Origin: Polaribacter sp. | GTDB lineage: Bacteria; Bacteroidota; Bacteroidia; Flavobacteriales; Flavobacteriaceae | Assembly: GCA_020740485.1 (NCBI GenBank) | Contig: DYMN01000026.1 | Coordinates: 1 to 32,802 of the forward strand | Direction of reading: 5' to 3' | Length of the DNA: 32,802 bases | Position numbers and translations under genes: made by a program | In this document: piece by piece, positions 8,364 through 16,835 of the stretch | Numbering within the stretch: position 1 is the stretch's first letter | Layout of the letters: every line of letters starts with the position of its first letter | The notes under the pieces: generated by a model | Told to the model about the DNA's origin: nothing | Seen by the model: only the letters and a program-made list of their open reading frames with translations | Database searches by the model: none

Positions 8364-9938
8364 ATGAGAAAAATTATAATCTTCATTTTAAGTTTTCAAT
8401 CAGTTTTAGCTTTTTCACAAGTGGCTGCAGATTATAAACTACTGGGTGAGCAAAGCAAATCAGAATCTTTAAATCCGGTTCGTCTTGGGATTATTGGTAA
8501 GCAAGCTTTCTGGAACGAAAAATCAACAATGTTTATTTATGCACCAGCATTCAATTTTAATAATTCAAGCTGGATAATACCCGAACCAAAATATTACAGA
8601 TATTCCGCTTTCTCGTTTAAAGATAACAAAGAATACATTTTTACTGCCAACACTCCTTTTGAATCGTTGGCACCAATTTGGAATAAAATCCCGGTTGGAG
8701 AAATTTACTTGAAAGTGGAAGCCGTCAGCTTAGACGAACAAGGTTTTGTACTTGCGGGCAATCGTTCGTTTCACAAATCAGCTTGTTTTACCCCACCCTA
8801 TCCTGTGACTAAATATCCTTTTGAAGAAGCTTTTCAAAAGGGGTTAAAGTTTCAATACAATCAACCGCACATAAAAAAATGGTTACTTACTGGTAAGCCT
8901 GATCATAATGAACACTCATTATACTGCTATTCAGCTTTGGAGGTTGGAAGTGTAATTAATGCAATGCTTTTATACAATAAATATTTCCCCGAGAACGACA
9001 CATCGCTTGTCATCGCCAAAAAAGCCGCCGATTATTTAATTCTGAATTCTGAACCAAAAGGAAATTCGTTAGAATACTTTCCACAAGTTTATGAAGGCAC
9101 CGATTTGAATGCCGGAAAATTCACAGACGAAATAATCATGACAGAACCCGCTTCTACAGGTAAATCATACCTGGATCTTTATGATAAAACTAAAGAAAAA
9201 AAATATTTTGAAGCTGCTGAACGAATCGCCAATACTTATGTAAAAACGCAGCTCCCTTCCGGCACTTGGCATATCAGAATTAACAAAAAAACAGGCAAGT
9301 CGGCTTCTGATGAATTTTGTATTCCAGTTAACATAACAAATTTTTTATCGTTGTTTGTTGAAAAATACAAGTTAAACAAATATCAAAAAACAATGGATGC
9401 TGCTATCGCCTGGATTTGGGAAAATCCGGTTAAGACTTTTAACTGGACCGGCCAGTTTGAAGATGTAGCCGCTGTTAAACCCTATCAAAATCTTTCAAAA
9501 TATGAAGCATCATGGTTTGCTCAATATCTCTTAAATAATTTGGATAAAGATTCATCTTATATATTTACAGCAAAGGAGTTAATTTCTTTTTGTGAAGATC
9601 AGTTTGTGGTTTGGGAAAGTCCGGGAATTTATGATAATTGGGGAAATGCTTCTGACCGATGGCATACCCCTGCTGTACTTGAGCAATATCATTGTTATGT
9701 CCCAATTGATGCCAGTGCCGTGCAGATGATAAATACATTTTATCTGGCGTACAAAAAAACCAATGAAATTATGTATCGCGAAAAAGCAATCGCACTTGCT
9801 AATAGTATTGTAAATACTCAAAAAGCTGATGGAATGATTCCAACTTTTTGGGCACCCGGATTTTCTGAGTTTTGGAACAATTGTATGATAAGCAGTTTAA
9901 CAATGCTAGATAAATTTATTAGTGACAAAAAAAATTAA
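8364..9938 (+). CDS. Secreted (alpha/alpha)-toroid protein, possibly polysaccharide-active
   Basis: 524 residues with a signal peptide (MRKIIIFILSFQSVLAFSQ). Residues ~20-140 form a beta-rich N-terminal domain. From ~150 on, paired helices with conserved aromatics recur: YCYSALEVGSVINAMLLYNKYF, TGKSYLDLYDKTKEKKYFEAAERIA, SKYEASWFAQYLLNNL, DASAVQMINTFYLAYKKTNEIMYREKAIALANSI. Such repeats are typical of six-hairpin enzymes (GH88/GH105 hydrolases, AGE-type epimerases, glucuronyl C5-epimerases). Acidic and aromatic clusters (FTDEIIMTEPAS, FNWTGQFEDVAA, NWGNASDRWHTP) could line a sugar-binding cleft. I cannot name the family or the catalytic residues. It stands alone, with no SusC/SusD pair, so it is not an obvious polysaccharide utilisation locus. 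Confidence 0.6.
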   Translation: MRKIIIFILSFQSVLAFSQVAADYKLLGEQSKSESLNPVRLGIIGKQAFWNEKSTMFIYAPAFNFNNSSWIIPEPKYYRYSAFSFKDNKEYIFTANTPFESLAPIWNKIPVGEIYLKVEAVSLDEQGFVLAGNRSFHKSACFTPPYPVTKYPFEEAFQKGLKFQYNQPHIKKWLLTGKPDHNEHSLYCYSALEVGSVINAMLLYNKYFPENDTSLVIAKKAADYLILNSEPKGNSLEYFPQVYEGTDLNAGKFTDEIIMTEPASTGKSYLDLYDKTKEKKYFEAAERIANTYVKTQLPSGTWHIRINKKTGKSASDEFCIPVNITNFLSLFVEKYKLNKYQKTMDAAIAWIWENPVKTFNWTGQFEDVAAVKPYQNLSKYEASWFAQYLLNNLDKDSSYIFTAKELISFCEDQFVVWESPGIYDNWGNASDRWHTPAVLEQYHCYVPIDASAVQMINTFYLAYKKTNEIMYREKAIALANSIVNTQKADGMIPTFWAPGFSEFWNNCMISSLTMLDKFISDKKN

Positions 9939-10265
9939 CTTACAAATTGGGATATTTTAGTTAAAACGCAAAAAAAAATGACACCGAAACTATATATTGA
10001 CAACAGTTTACAAGACTGAAAAACAGAACGCCGGACGGTAACAGGCGGTATATTTTATTGTCAAGATAGTGGGTGTTTCAGCGTTTGTGCATCTTATAAA
10101 CTTTTCCCGATGAATCGGAACATACTGTGTAACTTGAAAGAGCTGTGCTTCTAAATTGGCAACAAAAACATTATGTCTATCTGTTGGCTGTCATTATAAA
10201 TGGCGACAATTAATAAAAACAAAATTATGAAATTTAACAAACTGTGTTAAAAATTAATCAAGTGA
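9939..10265. other. 327-nt intergenic region without a recognisable gene
   Basis: Only very short frames occur, for example a 13-codon one starting with MTPKLYIDN near 9978. Around 10105-10125 TTCCCGATGAATCGGAA can form a small hairpin. Nothing else is supported; the higher GC between about 10020 and 10110 suggests mosaic origin. Confidence 0.5.
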
Positions 10266-10811
10266 ATGAATACAGACCAATTTTTTATTAGAAAAGCAGA
10301 AGTTAAAGATTATAAGAAAATTTTCGACTTATATATTCTTGTTAGTAAAACTATTGGTGGACTTGCAAGAGCTGAAAATGAAATTACAAAGGACTATGTG
10401 AAAAACTTTATAAATAAATCATTACAAAATGGTATTCAGTTTGTAATAGTTGACAAATTACACCTTGAAAAAATCATAGCGGAGATTCATTGCTTTAAAC
10501 TTGAACCTAAAGTATTTAGACACGTTTTAAGCGAACTAACTATTGCGGTAGACACTGATTATCAAGGAAAAGGTTTGGGTAAAGCTCTTTTTCTAACATT
10601 ACTTGATTATATTATGGAAAACCGAAATGATATCTTTAGGGTTGAATTAATCGCTAGAGAATCAAATAGAAAAGCCATAAAGCTTTATGAAAATCTTGGA
10701 TTCAAAATGGAAGGCAGATTGGTAAATAGAATAAATGTCAGTGAAAATGACTTTGAAGCGGACATTCCAATGGCTTGGTTTAACCCTAAATTTCATATAA
10801 TACCAAAATAA
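10266..10811 (+). CDS. GNAT-family N-acetyltransferase
   Basis: 181 residues forming one GNAT domain, which transfers an acetyl group from acetyl-CoA to an amine. Motif A reads LTIAVDTDYQGKGLGKALF, with the CoA pyrophosphate-binding Q/RxxGxG/A as Q100-G-K-G-L-G105. Motif B reads RESNRKAIKLYENLGFKMEGR. The N-terminus FFIRKAEVKDYKKIFDLY is the usual first strand and helix. The substrate cannot be inferred; relatives include L-amino-acid and antibiotic acetyltransferases. The gene is single and AT-rich, lying in the accessory segment and followed by a broken gene. Confidence 0.88.
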   Translation: MNTDQFFIRKAEVKDYKKIFDLYILVSKTIGGLARAENEITKDYVKNFINKSLQNGIQFVIVDKLHLEKIIAEIHCFKLEPKVFRHVLSELTIAVDTDYQGKGLGKALFLTLLDYIMENRNDIFRVELIARESNRKAIKLYENLGFKMEGRLVNRINVSENDFEADIPMAWFNPKFHIIPK

Positions 10812-10846
10812 ACAAAGAATCGCTTCACGGGTTTTGTTTCCGGTAG

Positions 10847-11119
10847 GCTGTTTTTATAGAAGATGATGATGATGGCTATTATTTTAAAGCAAACGTAAAA
10901 TGCAGTTATAGCTTTTTTAATGAAAATGGGACAACTTATCAACCTTGGTAAGGAATTTATGGATTTGCAAACGAAAACCCTTTGATTATAAATGCACAAA
11001 CTAATCTTAATGGAACTGTTCGAGTTCAGATAACAAAAAAAAATGGAATAATTGGAAACTCACAGCAAGAATTTGAATTAGATAATCCGAATATTTATGA
11101 ATTGGAATTTGAATATTAA
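10847..11119 (+). pseudogene. Remnant of an unidentified protein gene with internal stop
   Basis: A single frame reads protein-like sequence over 90 codons: EDDDDGYYFKANVKCSYSFF, NENGTTYQPW, TAA at 10949-10951, then GIYGFANENPLIINAQTNLN and the C-terminus EFELDNPNIYELEFEY with stop TAA at 11117-11119. Upstream the frame is closed by TAG (10844-10846) and no start codon precedes the coding-like part. This suggests a gene that lost its 5' end and gained a nonsense mutation. The strand-rich ending resembles an exported beta-sandwich protein, but no family is recognised. Confidence 0.55.
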
Positions 11120-11444
11120 AAAAACTATTGCCAACACTCTAAATACCGCACAGCTACTAAAATTTTACATTGGAAATAATGTTGTGATTCGAAATTTAGC
11201 TTTTTTATATAAGGGGTAAACAAAACAAGCCGTTGCTTCACAAATAGTTTACCACTGGTAATAAGGATGAGACGAGTGTGCTAAAAGACAATTTCTTGAA
11301 AAAAAACTACTTTGTCAAAAAGACATAATTTCGTAGGCAGATTCAACTATCAAATCCAATTTTTGAGGGAAAAAATAATCTTATAAATCTTAAATCTTTT
11401 CAAAAAAAAATATAGTTTTACATCTTTAATTTATTATATTGAAT
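11120..11444. other. 325-nt intergenic region ahead of the permease gene
   Basis: It begins with AACTAT (11123-11128) and CAACACTCTAA (11132-11142) just after the pseudogene stop, echoing AACTAT and CAACATCTAA after the stop at 7880. The rest is AT-rich without a gene. TAGTTTTA at 11413-11420 is a weak -7-like sequence 24 nt before the permease ATG. Confidence 0.45.
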
Positions 11445-12491
11445 ATGGACTCTATTTCAAAAGATATTAAAATTATTAGAACTTCACTTGTCATAATTGC
11501 CTCTGTTGTTGTAATGTTTGTGCTGAGGTTATTCTCCTTTATTTTTATTCCTTTATTTTTGGCTCTATTTATTGCTCTTTTACTTTTACCCATCTTAGAT
11601 TGGTTTGCAAGGAAGAAGCTACCTAATTGGGTTGGAATTACTGTAATAGTTGTTGTAAGTGTTCTTCTCATTTTTATAACTATTGAGGTTTTTCAGAATA
11701 CAGCAACTGAATTATATAGTTCAAAAAACCAAATTCTTGCTTCTGCAAATGAAAAGATCAACCCGGTTATCACTGATTTAAAAAGTTATTTTGGAATAAT
11801 AGATGAAGGTGGACAAAATAACAATATTGTAGATGTAAAAAATTGGGTTGAAAGAAATTCTGTTTCACTCATTGAGAAGTTCAGTAGCTTTCTGTCCGGA
11901 TTATTTATGACAATTTTCTTTTTGAGCTTATTTTTAACCGGTGCCAATTTATTTGAAACTTACATTAGCAAAATTTCAAATGACGATAAAAACATTATAC
12001 AAACCTTTAGAAACATTATTGACACTTTAAATAAATTTATCAAAGTTAAATTTTTTGTCAGCATATTGACCGGATTAATATTTGGAATAATAGCTGTTTC
12101 ATTTGGGGTTAAATTTGCTATTTTCTGGGGAGTGATGGCTTTTATCTTGAATTTTGTTCAACTTATAGGATCCTTTTTTATTACCACTGTTTTGATATTA
12201 TTTGGATTTGTTGAAATTAGTACTACCGGAACACTAGTAGTTTTCAGTTTATTATTAATATCGGCTCAGATATTCATAGGTGGAGTTTTAGAACCCATCT
12301 TGATGGGAAAAAGTTTTAAGGTGAATACCATTTCAATTTTAATCAGTTTATCGGTGTGGGGATTTGTCTTTGGTATAGCCGGATTAGTTCTAGCCATTCC
12401 AATTATGGTATTTCTTAAAATGATCTTAGAAAATATCCCTTCTACTAAACAATTGGCTAGCTTGATGAATAGTGTTAGCGACAAAAAATGA
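11445..12491 (+). CDS. AI-2E family transporter (PerM/YdiK-type permease)
   Basis: 348 residues with about seven or eight membrane helices and a central soluble stretch (residues ~80-145). The C-terminal half has the family signature GGVLEPILMGKSFKVNTISI followed by LISLSVWGFVFGIAGLVLAIP. The family (formerly UPF0118) includes TqsA, named for AI-2 export, as well as Na+/H+ antiporter-like and uncharacterised permeases, so the name does not prove quorum-signal transport. ATG at 11445 is preferred over the in-frame TTG at 11439. It ends at a bidirectional terminator shared with the convergent gene. Confidence 0.88.
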   Translation: MDSISKDIKIIRTSLVIIASVVVMFVLRLFSFIFIPLFLALFIALLLLPILDWFARKKLPNWVGITVIVVVSVLLIFITIEVFQNTATELYSSKNQILASANEKINPVITDLKSYFGIIDEGGQNNNIVDVKNWVERNSVSLIEKFSSFLSGLFMTIFFLSLFLTGANLFETYISKISNDDKNIIQTFRNIIDTLNKFIKVKFFVSILTGLIFGIIAVSFGVKFAIFWGVMAFILNFVQLIGSFFITTVLILFGFVEISTTGTLVVFSLLLISAQIFIGGVLEPILMGKSFKVNTISILISLSVWGFVFGIAGLVLAIPIMVFLKMILENIPSTKQLASLMNSVSDKK

Positions 12492-12726
12492 TATTGAAAT
12501 TATACTACCTTAGCGTTTGTAAAGTTATAAAGTAAATAGCTAATTATCAGTTTTTTATAAAATATAAATAACCATGTTATTTCGTAACAGTTCCTTAAAT
12601 TCGCAGGACATGTATTAAAAGCCACCAATTCACGAATTTATAATAATTTAATAAAATGAATAAATTAGCCTATAAGTCGCTGATTAATATACACTAATAA
12701 AAATCCTTGCGGATTTTAGGTACTAT

Positions 12727-12755
12727 AAAAAATCCCGATTACTCGGGATTTTTTT
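12727..12755. terminator. Bidirectional intrinsic terminator
   Basis: AAAAATCCCGA (12727-12737) and TCGGGATTTTT (12743-12754) pair around a short loop and have T-runs on both strands. It serves the permease gene on the plus strand and the barrel gene on the minus strand, whose stop codon begins inside it. A second small hairpin, AAAATCC-TTGC-GGATTTT, lies at 12700-12717. The rest of 12492-12726 holds nothing recognised. Confidence 0.8.
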
Positions 12756-13362
12756 ATTTTGTTAATTTGATATTCAAACTGAAAATGATCTGATTGGGTC
12801 GATTGTCCAACGTGAAATTTTGTTGTATAATTTCTGAGTTTGTGATTTGCGACTGACTTTCAGAAAGTCCTTTATCCCAACGCACATCGAATGAAACTCT
12901 TCCGAGATCTACACCGGCACCTAATTGCAAACCCATTGTAAAATCATCGTAACGGACTTCTGTATTATCAACAGAAAAATCTTCATTTAAAATATACTGA
13001 AAGTCAGGACCCGCAAATATATCGACAGGTCCAATGATTTTTGATCCCAATAATAAAGGAACATCAACTCGTTTTCCGGTTAAGAAAAGATTATCATTTC
13101 CTTCAAAATGTGTTTTATATTCAGTATAATTGGTTTCCAATCTCAAAAATAAATCATTGGAGTTCGCTTGAACAAATAATCCTCCATGAAATCCAACACT
13201 TTCTTCATATCCGTGAATGATATCATCTCCAATGGTCTTTATTTCGTATAAATCTCCACTGAAATTATAGTTCATACCGCCTTTTAATCCCATTTCAAAA
13301 TTTTGACTGTATGCGGTCAACGCGAAAATAAAAAAGATAACGGTTAAAAATTGTTTGTTCAT
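12754..13362 (-). CDS. Outer-membrane beta-barrel protein (PorT-like)
   Basis: 202 residues with a signal peptide (MNKQFLTVIFFIFALTAYSQ). The mature chain begins FEMGLKGGMNYNFSG, a start common to the small OMP_b-brl_2/PorT-type barrels of Bacteroidota. It continues with alternating amphipathic strands separated by polar turns (LFLRLETNYTEYKTHFEGN, FTMGLQLGAGVDLGRVSFDV) and ends NQIIFSLNIKLTK, a terminal strand suited to BAM insertion though ending in Lys. About eight strands are likely. Function unknown. It is 50 nt downstream of the FAH-family gene on the same strand. Confidence 0.75.
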   Translation of the reverse strand: MNKQFLTVIFFIFALTAYSQNFEMGLKGGMNYNFSGDLYEIKTIGDDIIHGYEESVGFHGGLFVQANSNDLFLRLETNYTEYKTHFEGNDNLFLTGKRVDVPLLLGSKIIGPVDIFAGPDFQYILNEDFSVDNTEVRYDDFTMGLQLGAGVDLGRVSFDVRWDKGLSESQSQITNSEIIQQNFTLDNRPNQIIFSLNIKLTK

Positions 13363-13412
13363 AATATTAGAATTGATTTTATTGATTAAAAAACGAATTT
13401 TATACTGTTTTA

Positions 13413-14024
13413 TTACTTTATATCCACTTCCAGCATTTTTTTATCTTCGATATATCCAAATAATTTGTCGTTTATCTTTACTTTTCCTACGCCTGATGGA
13501 GTACCTGTAAAAATGACATCCCCAATTTTAAGGGTGAAAAATTGAGATATATAGGCTATTAATTCATCAATCTTCCACAACATTTGTGCCGTATTTCCAA
13601 CTTGAACCACTTCATCATTCTTTTTCAAACTGAAATGTAGATGATTCAAATCATTAATTTGATTTTTATGAAGGAAATCTCCAATGACTGCGCTACCATC
13701 AAAAGCTTTGGCTTTTTCCCAAGGTAAGCCTTTGTCTTTTAATTTATCTTGCAAATCCCTTGCTGTAAAATCTATTCCTAACCCAATTTCATCATAATAT
13801 TTATAGGCAAACTTGGGTGCGATGTGTTTCCCAAGTCGGTTGATTTTCACTAATATTTCAACTTCATAATGAATATTATCGGAAAATTCAGGAATGTAAA
13901 AAGGATTTTTATTCGGTAAGATCGCCGAATCCGGTTTCATAAAAAGAACCGGATCTGTCGGTTTTTCATTTTGCAATTCTTCTATGTGTTCTGTGTAATT
14001 GCGGCCTACGCATATTATTTTCAT
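13413..14024 (-). CDS. Fumarylacetoacetate hydrolase-family protein
   Basis: 203 residues, the length of the compact single-domain FAH proteins (FAHD1/YcgM type), which cleave or decarboxylate acylpyruvates or oxaloacetate with Mg2+. MKIICVGRNYTEHIEEL is the usual start. The metal-binding residues are visible as HYEVEI (Glu54, Glu56) and GIDFTARD (Asp85). KAFDGSAVIGDF, GNTAQMLWKIDELIAYIS and FTGTPSGVGKV follow in the normal order. The exact substrate is not decidable. It starts 29 nt after ung on the same strand and may be co-transcribed with it. Confidence 0.88.
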   Translation of the reverse strand: MKIICVGRNYTEHIEELQNEKPTDPVLFMKPDSAILPNKNPFYIPEFSDNIHYEVEILVKINRLGKHIAPKFAYKYYDEIGLGIDFTARDLQDKLKDKGLPWEKAKAFDGSAVIGDFLHKNQINDLNHLHFSLKKNDEVVQVGNTAQMLWKIDELIAYISQFFTLKIGDVIFTGTPSGVGKVKINDKLFGYIEDKKMLEVDIK

Positions 14025-14053
14025 ACTTGTGATTGTTTAAGATTATGATTTAT

Positions 14054-14719
14054 TTACCAGTCAATTTCTTTCTTATCTGACAATTTTAGCAACTCGTTTG
14101 TTTTGGAAAAATGTTTATTCCCAAGCCAAAGTCCTCTATTCGCACTAAGTGGGCTTGGATGACCACTGTATAAAATATGGTGTTTATTTGTATCGATTAA
14201 TTTGGCTTTGGCTTTGGCATAATTTCCCCAAAGTAGAAAAACAATTCCTGATTTGTGCTGTGAAATAAGACGAATGACACTGTCCGTAAATTCTTCCCAA
14301 CCTTTGTTTTGGTGTGAACCGGCTTGATGCGCTCTGACGGTTAAAGTAGCGTTGAGCAGTAAAACGCCTTGTTTTGCCCATTGGGTTAAATCACCACTTT
14401 CAGGGTAAGATTTACTGATATCACTTTCTAATTCTTTAAAAATATTAATTAAAGACGGCGGATGTTTTGTTCCCTCTTTTACCGAAAAACAAAGTCCGTG
14501 CGCTTGATTAACATCGTGATAAGGATCTTGACCTATAATCACCACTTTGACCTCTTCCCATTTGCAAAGATCAAAGGCGGCAAAAATATCTCTTCCGGAT
14601 GGAAAACATTGATGATTTGCGTATTCTTCTTTTACAAATTTTGTTAATTTGATAAAATAAGCTTTATCAAATTCTTGATTTAGAATATTTTTCCAACCTG
14701 TTTCTATTAAAACATTCAT
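14054..14719 (-). CDS. ung: Uracil-DNA glycosylase
   Basis: Family 1 UDG, which removes uracil from DNA to begin base-excision repair. The 221 residues include the water-activating motif GQDPYH (63-68, catalytic Asp65), the loop GLCFSV that stacks on uracil, LLLNATLTV, and the DNA-intercalating motif HPSPLSANRG (from His187). The length is standard and all key residues are present. It is divergent from the 3-hydroxyacyl-CoA dehydrogenase gene with 90 nt between starts. Confidence 0.97.
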   Translation of the reverse strand: MNVLIETGWKNILNQEFDKAYFIKLTKFVKEEYANHQCFPSGRDIFAAFDLCKWEEVKVVIIGQDPYHDVNQAHGLCFSVKEGTKHPPSLINIFKELESDISKSYPESGDLTQWAKQGVLLLNATLTVRAHQAGSHQNKGWEEFTDSVIRLISQHKSGIVFLLWGNYAKAKAKLIDTNKHHILYSGHPSPLSANRGLWLGNKHFSKTNELLKLSDKKEIDW

Positions 14720-14766
14720 TCAATTATTCTCCTTAATTTAAGATACGAAATTAATACTAATTTCAT

Positions 14767-14774
14767 TAATTTTG
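14767..14774 (+). promoter_or_regulatory. Putative -7 promoter element upstream of the dehydrogenase gene
   Basis: TAATTTTG fits TAnnTTTG exactly and lies 35 nt before the ATG at 14810. The expected -33 TTTG is not seen at 19 nt spacing, so confidence is moderate. Confidence 0.45.
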
Positions 14775-14809
14775 TAAATTATAATCAATAATAAATTAAA
14801 ACTCAACCA

Positions 14810-15697
14810 ATGAATATAGCTGTAATCGGAGCCGGTACTATGGGCAATGGCATTGCGCACGTTTTTGCCCAAAACGAATTTAATGTAAACTTAATAGATA
14901 TTTCAGAAGAAGCATTGCAAAAAGGGATTAATAACATTGCGAAAAATCTCGACAGAATGCTATCAAAAGGGGCTATTTCAGAAGAAGTTAAAGTGCTTAC
15001 CTTAAGCAGAATAAGCAAGTTTAGTGATTTAGCAGCAGGAATTAAAAATGCAGATTTGGTGATTGAAGCTGCCACTGAAAATTTGAAAATCAAATTAGAT
15101 ATTTTCAGACAAATGGACAGTAATGCTAAGTCTTCCTGTATTCTGGCTACGAATACTTCCTCCATCTCTATTACAGAAATTGCAGCCGTTACTTCGCGAC
15201 CCACTCAGGTGATAGGAATGCATTTTATGAATCCGGTTCCTGTGATGAAATTGGTAGAAATTATTCGCGGTTATTCTACTTCGGACGAAACAACCAAAAA
15301 AATTATGGAATTGTCAAAAAAATTGGGTAAAACACCGGTGGAAGTGAATGACTATCCGGGTTTTGTAGCCAACCGAATCTTGATGCCGATGATTAATGAG
15401 AGTATAGAAACGCTTTACAACGGGGTGGCAGGCGTAGCAGAAATAGATACCGTAATGAAATTAGGAATGGCGCATCCTATGGGACCTTTGCAGTTAGCTG
15501 ATTTTATAGGATTAGATGTATGTCTTTCTATCCTCAATGTGATGTATGATGGGTTCAAAAACCCAAAATACGCACCTTGTCCCTTGTTGGTTAATATGGT
15601 AAAAGCGGGAAAATTAGGTGTGAAATCCGGAGAAGGTTTTTACGATTACAGCACGAGTTCAAAGGCGGAAATAGTTTCCAAAATGTTTTCGAAATAG
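14810..15697 (+). CDS. hbd: 3-hydroxybutyryl-CoA dehydrogenase
   Basis: A short-form 3-hydroxyacyl-CoA dehydrogenase (295 residues) that interconverts acetoacetyl-CoA and 3-hydroxybutyryl-CoA with NAD(P). The Rossmann motif is GAGTMGNGIAHVFA (from residue 7). The catalytic pair is His138 in GMHFMNPVPVMKLVE and Glu150. NDYPGFVANRILMPMINE begins the C-terminal dimerisation domain, which ends with GKLGVKSGEGFYDYS. Paralogues act in fatty-acid, butanoate or phenylacetate metabolism; no linked gene settles which applies. It converges with aroQ with a 4-nt gap and no terminator. Confidence 0.92.
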   Translation: MNIAVIGAGTMGNGIAHVFAQNEFNVNLIDISEEALQKGINNIAKNLDRMLSKGAISEEVKVLTLSRISKFSDLAAGIKNADLVIEAATENLKIKLDIFRQMDSNAKSSCILATNTSSISITEIAAVTSRPTQVIGMHFMNPVPVMKLVEIIRGYSTSDETTKKIMELSKKLGKTPVEVNDYPGFVANRILMPMINESIETLYNGVAGVAEIDTVMKLGMAHPMGPLQLADFIGLDVCLSILNVMYDGFKNPKYAPCPLLVNMVKAGKLGVKSGEGFYDYSTSSKAEIVSKMFSK

Positions 15698-15701
15698 AAA
15701 A

Positions 15702-16118
15702 CTAATTGATCAAACTCATTAAAGCCAATTCGTAGCTCATCAATCCAAATCCGGCAATAACGCCTTTTGCTACCGGTGAAACATAAGATTGATGTCTGAA
15801 AGGTTCACGTGCCCAAATATTGGATATATGCACTTCAATAACAGGCGTTTTAATAGCTTTGATAGCATCGCCTATGCCTACAGAAGTGTGTGTATAAGCA
15901 GCTGCATTAAGAATAATGCCATCATATTCAAAACCGAATTCTTGAATTTTATCAATGATTTCACCTTCGATATTGGATTGAAAATAAGAAAATGTTACTT
16001 GCGTATATTTAGATTTTAAGTGATTTAAAAAAGATTCAAAATCAGTATTTCCGTATAAATCAGGTTCTCTTTTACCCAAAAGATTAAGATTAGGTCCATT
16101 GATAATAGCTATGCGCAT
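15702..16118 (-). CDS. aroQ: 3-dehydroquinate dehydratase, type II
   Basis: Third step of the shikimate pathway: dehydration of 3-dehydroquinate to 3-dehydroshikimate by the dodecameric type II enzyme. The 138 residues show INGPNLNLLGKREPDLYG with Arg17 and catalytic Tyr22, SNIEGEIIDKIQ, ILNAAAYTHTSV with substrate-binding Asn71, and EVHISNIWAREPFRHQS with catalytic His97. Length and residues are normal. Its ATG is 1 nt after the stop of the upstream barrel gene, so translation is probably coupled in a two-gene transcript. Confidence 0.96.
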   Translation of the reverse strand: MRIAIINGPNLNLLGKREPDLYGNTDFESFLNHLKSKYTQVTFSYFQSNIEGEIIDKIQEFGFEYDGIILNAAAYTHTSVGIGDAIKAIKTPVIEVHISNIWAREPFRHQSYVSPVAKGVIAGFGLMSYELALMSLIN

Positions 16119-16119
16119 C

Positions 16120-16761
16120 TTAATAATTTAAAGTAAATCCGGCTGACAACATTATGTTTCCGTTTTTAATCGAAATGTCTTGACTGTCCTTAGGCTTAGC
16201 AATATCTAAAATGCCGTATTCATATCTAGCTCCTAAATAAAAACCGGATTTAGTAATATATCCTACTCCCAAAGCTACTCCTAAATCTAAAGGTTTCATC
16301 TCATTATATAGATTGATAGCAACAGCTTCATTTCCTAAATTACTAGAAAAAAGCCCGCTTGTTTCCACATTTTCAGCTCTTAAAAGATAAGCTATTTGAG
16401 GCCCGGCTTCAATGGCAATGCGTTCTTTGACAAAATATTTGACCATAATCGGTAAACTTATGTACTCTAATACAAATGCAGACTTATAATCGGCATCTGT
16501 ATCTGTTTTAAATCTTGCCCCCTTAACGGAATATAATAATTCCGGCTGCACGGCAAAAAAATCATTAATAACAAATTCAACAAAGCCACCGAGATGCGTA
16601 GAGAGTTTCATCCCACTGTTTTGTTTCAAAACTGCTGCATCATTCCCTGAAAAAGACAAACTGCTTATATTGATGCCTATTTTAGGCCCATAGTAAATTT
16701 CTTGGGCTTTGTTATGAAACGATAGTACACTCAAAAGAACTAGTAAAACAAATTTTTTCAT
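16120..16761 (-). CDS. Outer-membrane beta-barrel protein (porin-like, PorT family)
   Basis: 213 residues with signal peptide MKKFVLLVLLSVLSFHNKAQ. The chain has the pattern of OMP_b-brl_2 proteins: YYGPKIGINISSLSF, then HLGGFVEFVINDFFAVQPELLYSVKGARF, then YISLPIMVKYFVKERIAIEAGPQIAYLL, and a last strand IMLSAGFTLNY ending in an aromatic residue, as usual for BAM substrates. The function of these small barrels is mostly unknown. A well-matched promoter lies 20 nt upstream, and aroQ follows by 1 nt. Confidence 0.8.
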   Translation of the reverse strand: MKKFVLLVLLSVLSFHNKAQEIYYGPKIGINISSLSFSGNDAAVLKQNSGMKLSTHLGGFVEFVINDFFAVQPELLYSVKGARFKTDTDADYKSAFVLEYISLPIMVKYFVKERIAIEAGPQIAYLLRAENVETSGLFSSNLGNEAVAINLYNEMKPLDLGVALGVGYITKSGFYLGARYEYGILDIAKPKDSQDISIKNGNIMLSAGFTLNY

Positions 16762-16780
16762 TTTTTTGGTTTTAAAAGGG

Positions 16781-16810
16781 CAAAGTTACTAAAATTTTAT
16801 TTTAAAACAA
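16781..16810 (-). promoter_or_regulatory. Promoter for the barrel-aroQ transcript
   Basis: On the minus strand TTG (16810-16808), a spacer of exactly 19 nt and TAACTTTG (16788-16781) fit the Bacteroidota -33/-7 arrangement. The ATG follows 20 nt after the -7 box, so the leader would be very short. Confidence 0.6.
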
Positions 16811-16835
16811 TTCACGATGCAAATACATAATAACC

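Noticed and set aside
12700-12717. AAAATCC-TTGC-GGATTTT hairpin as a second terminator
   Set aside because: The stem is short and followed by AGG rather than a T-run; the hairpin at 12727-12755 is the better terminator.
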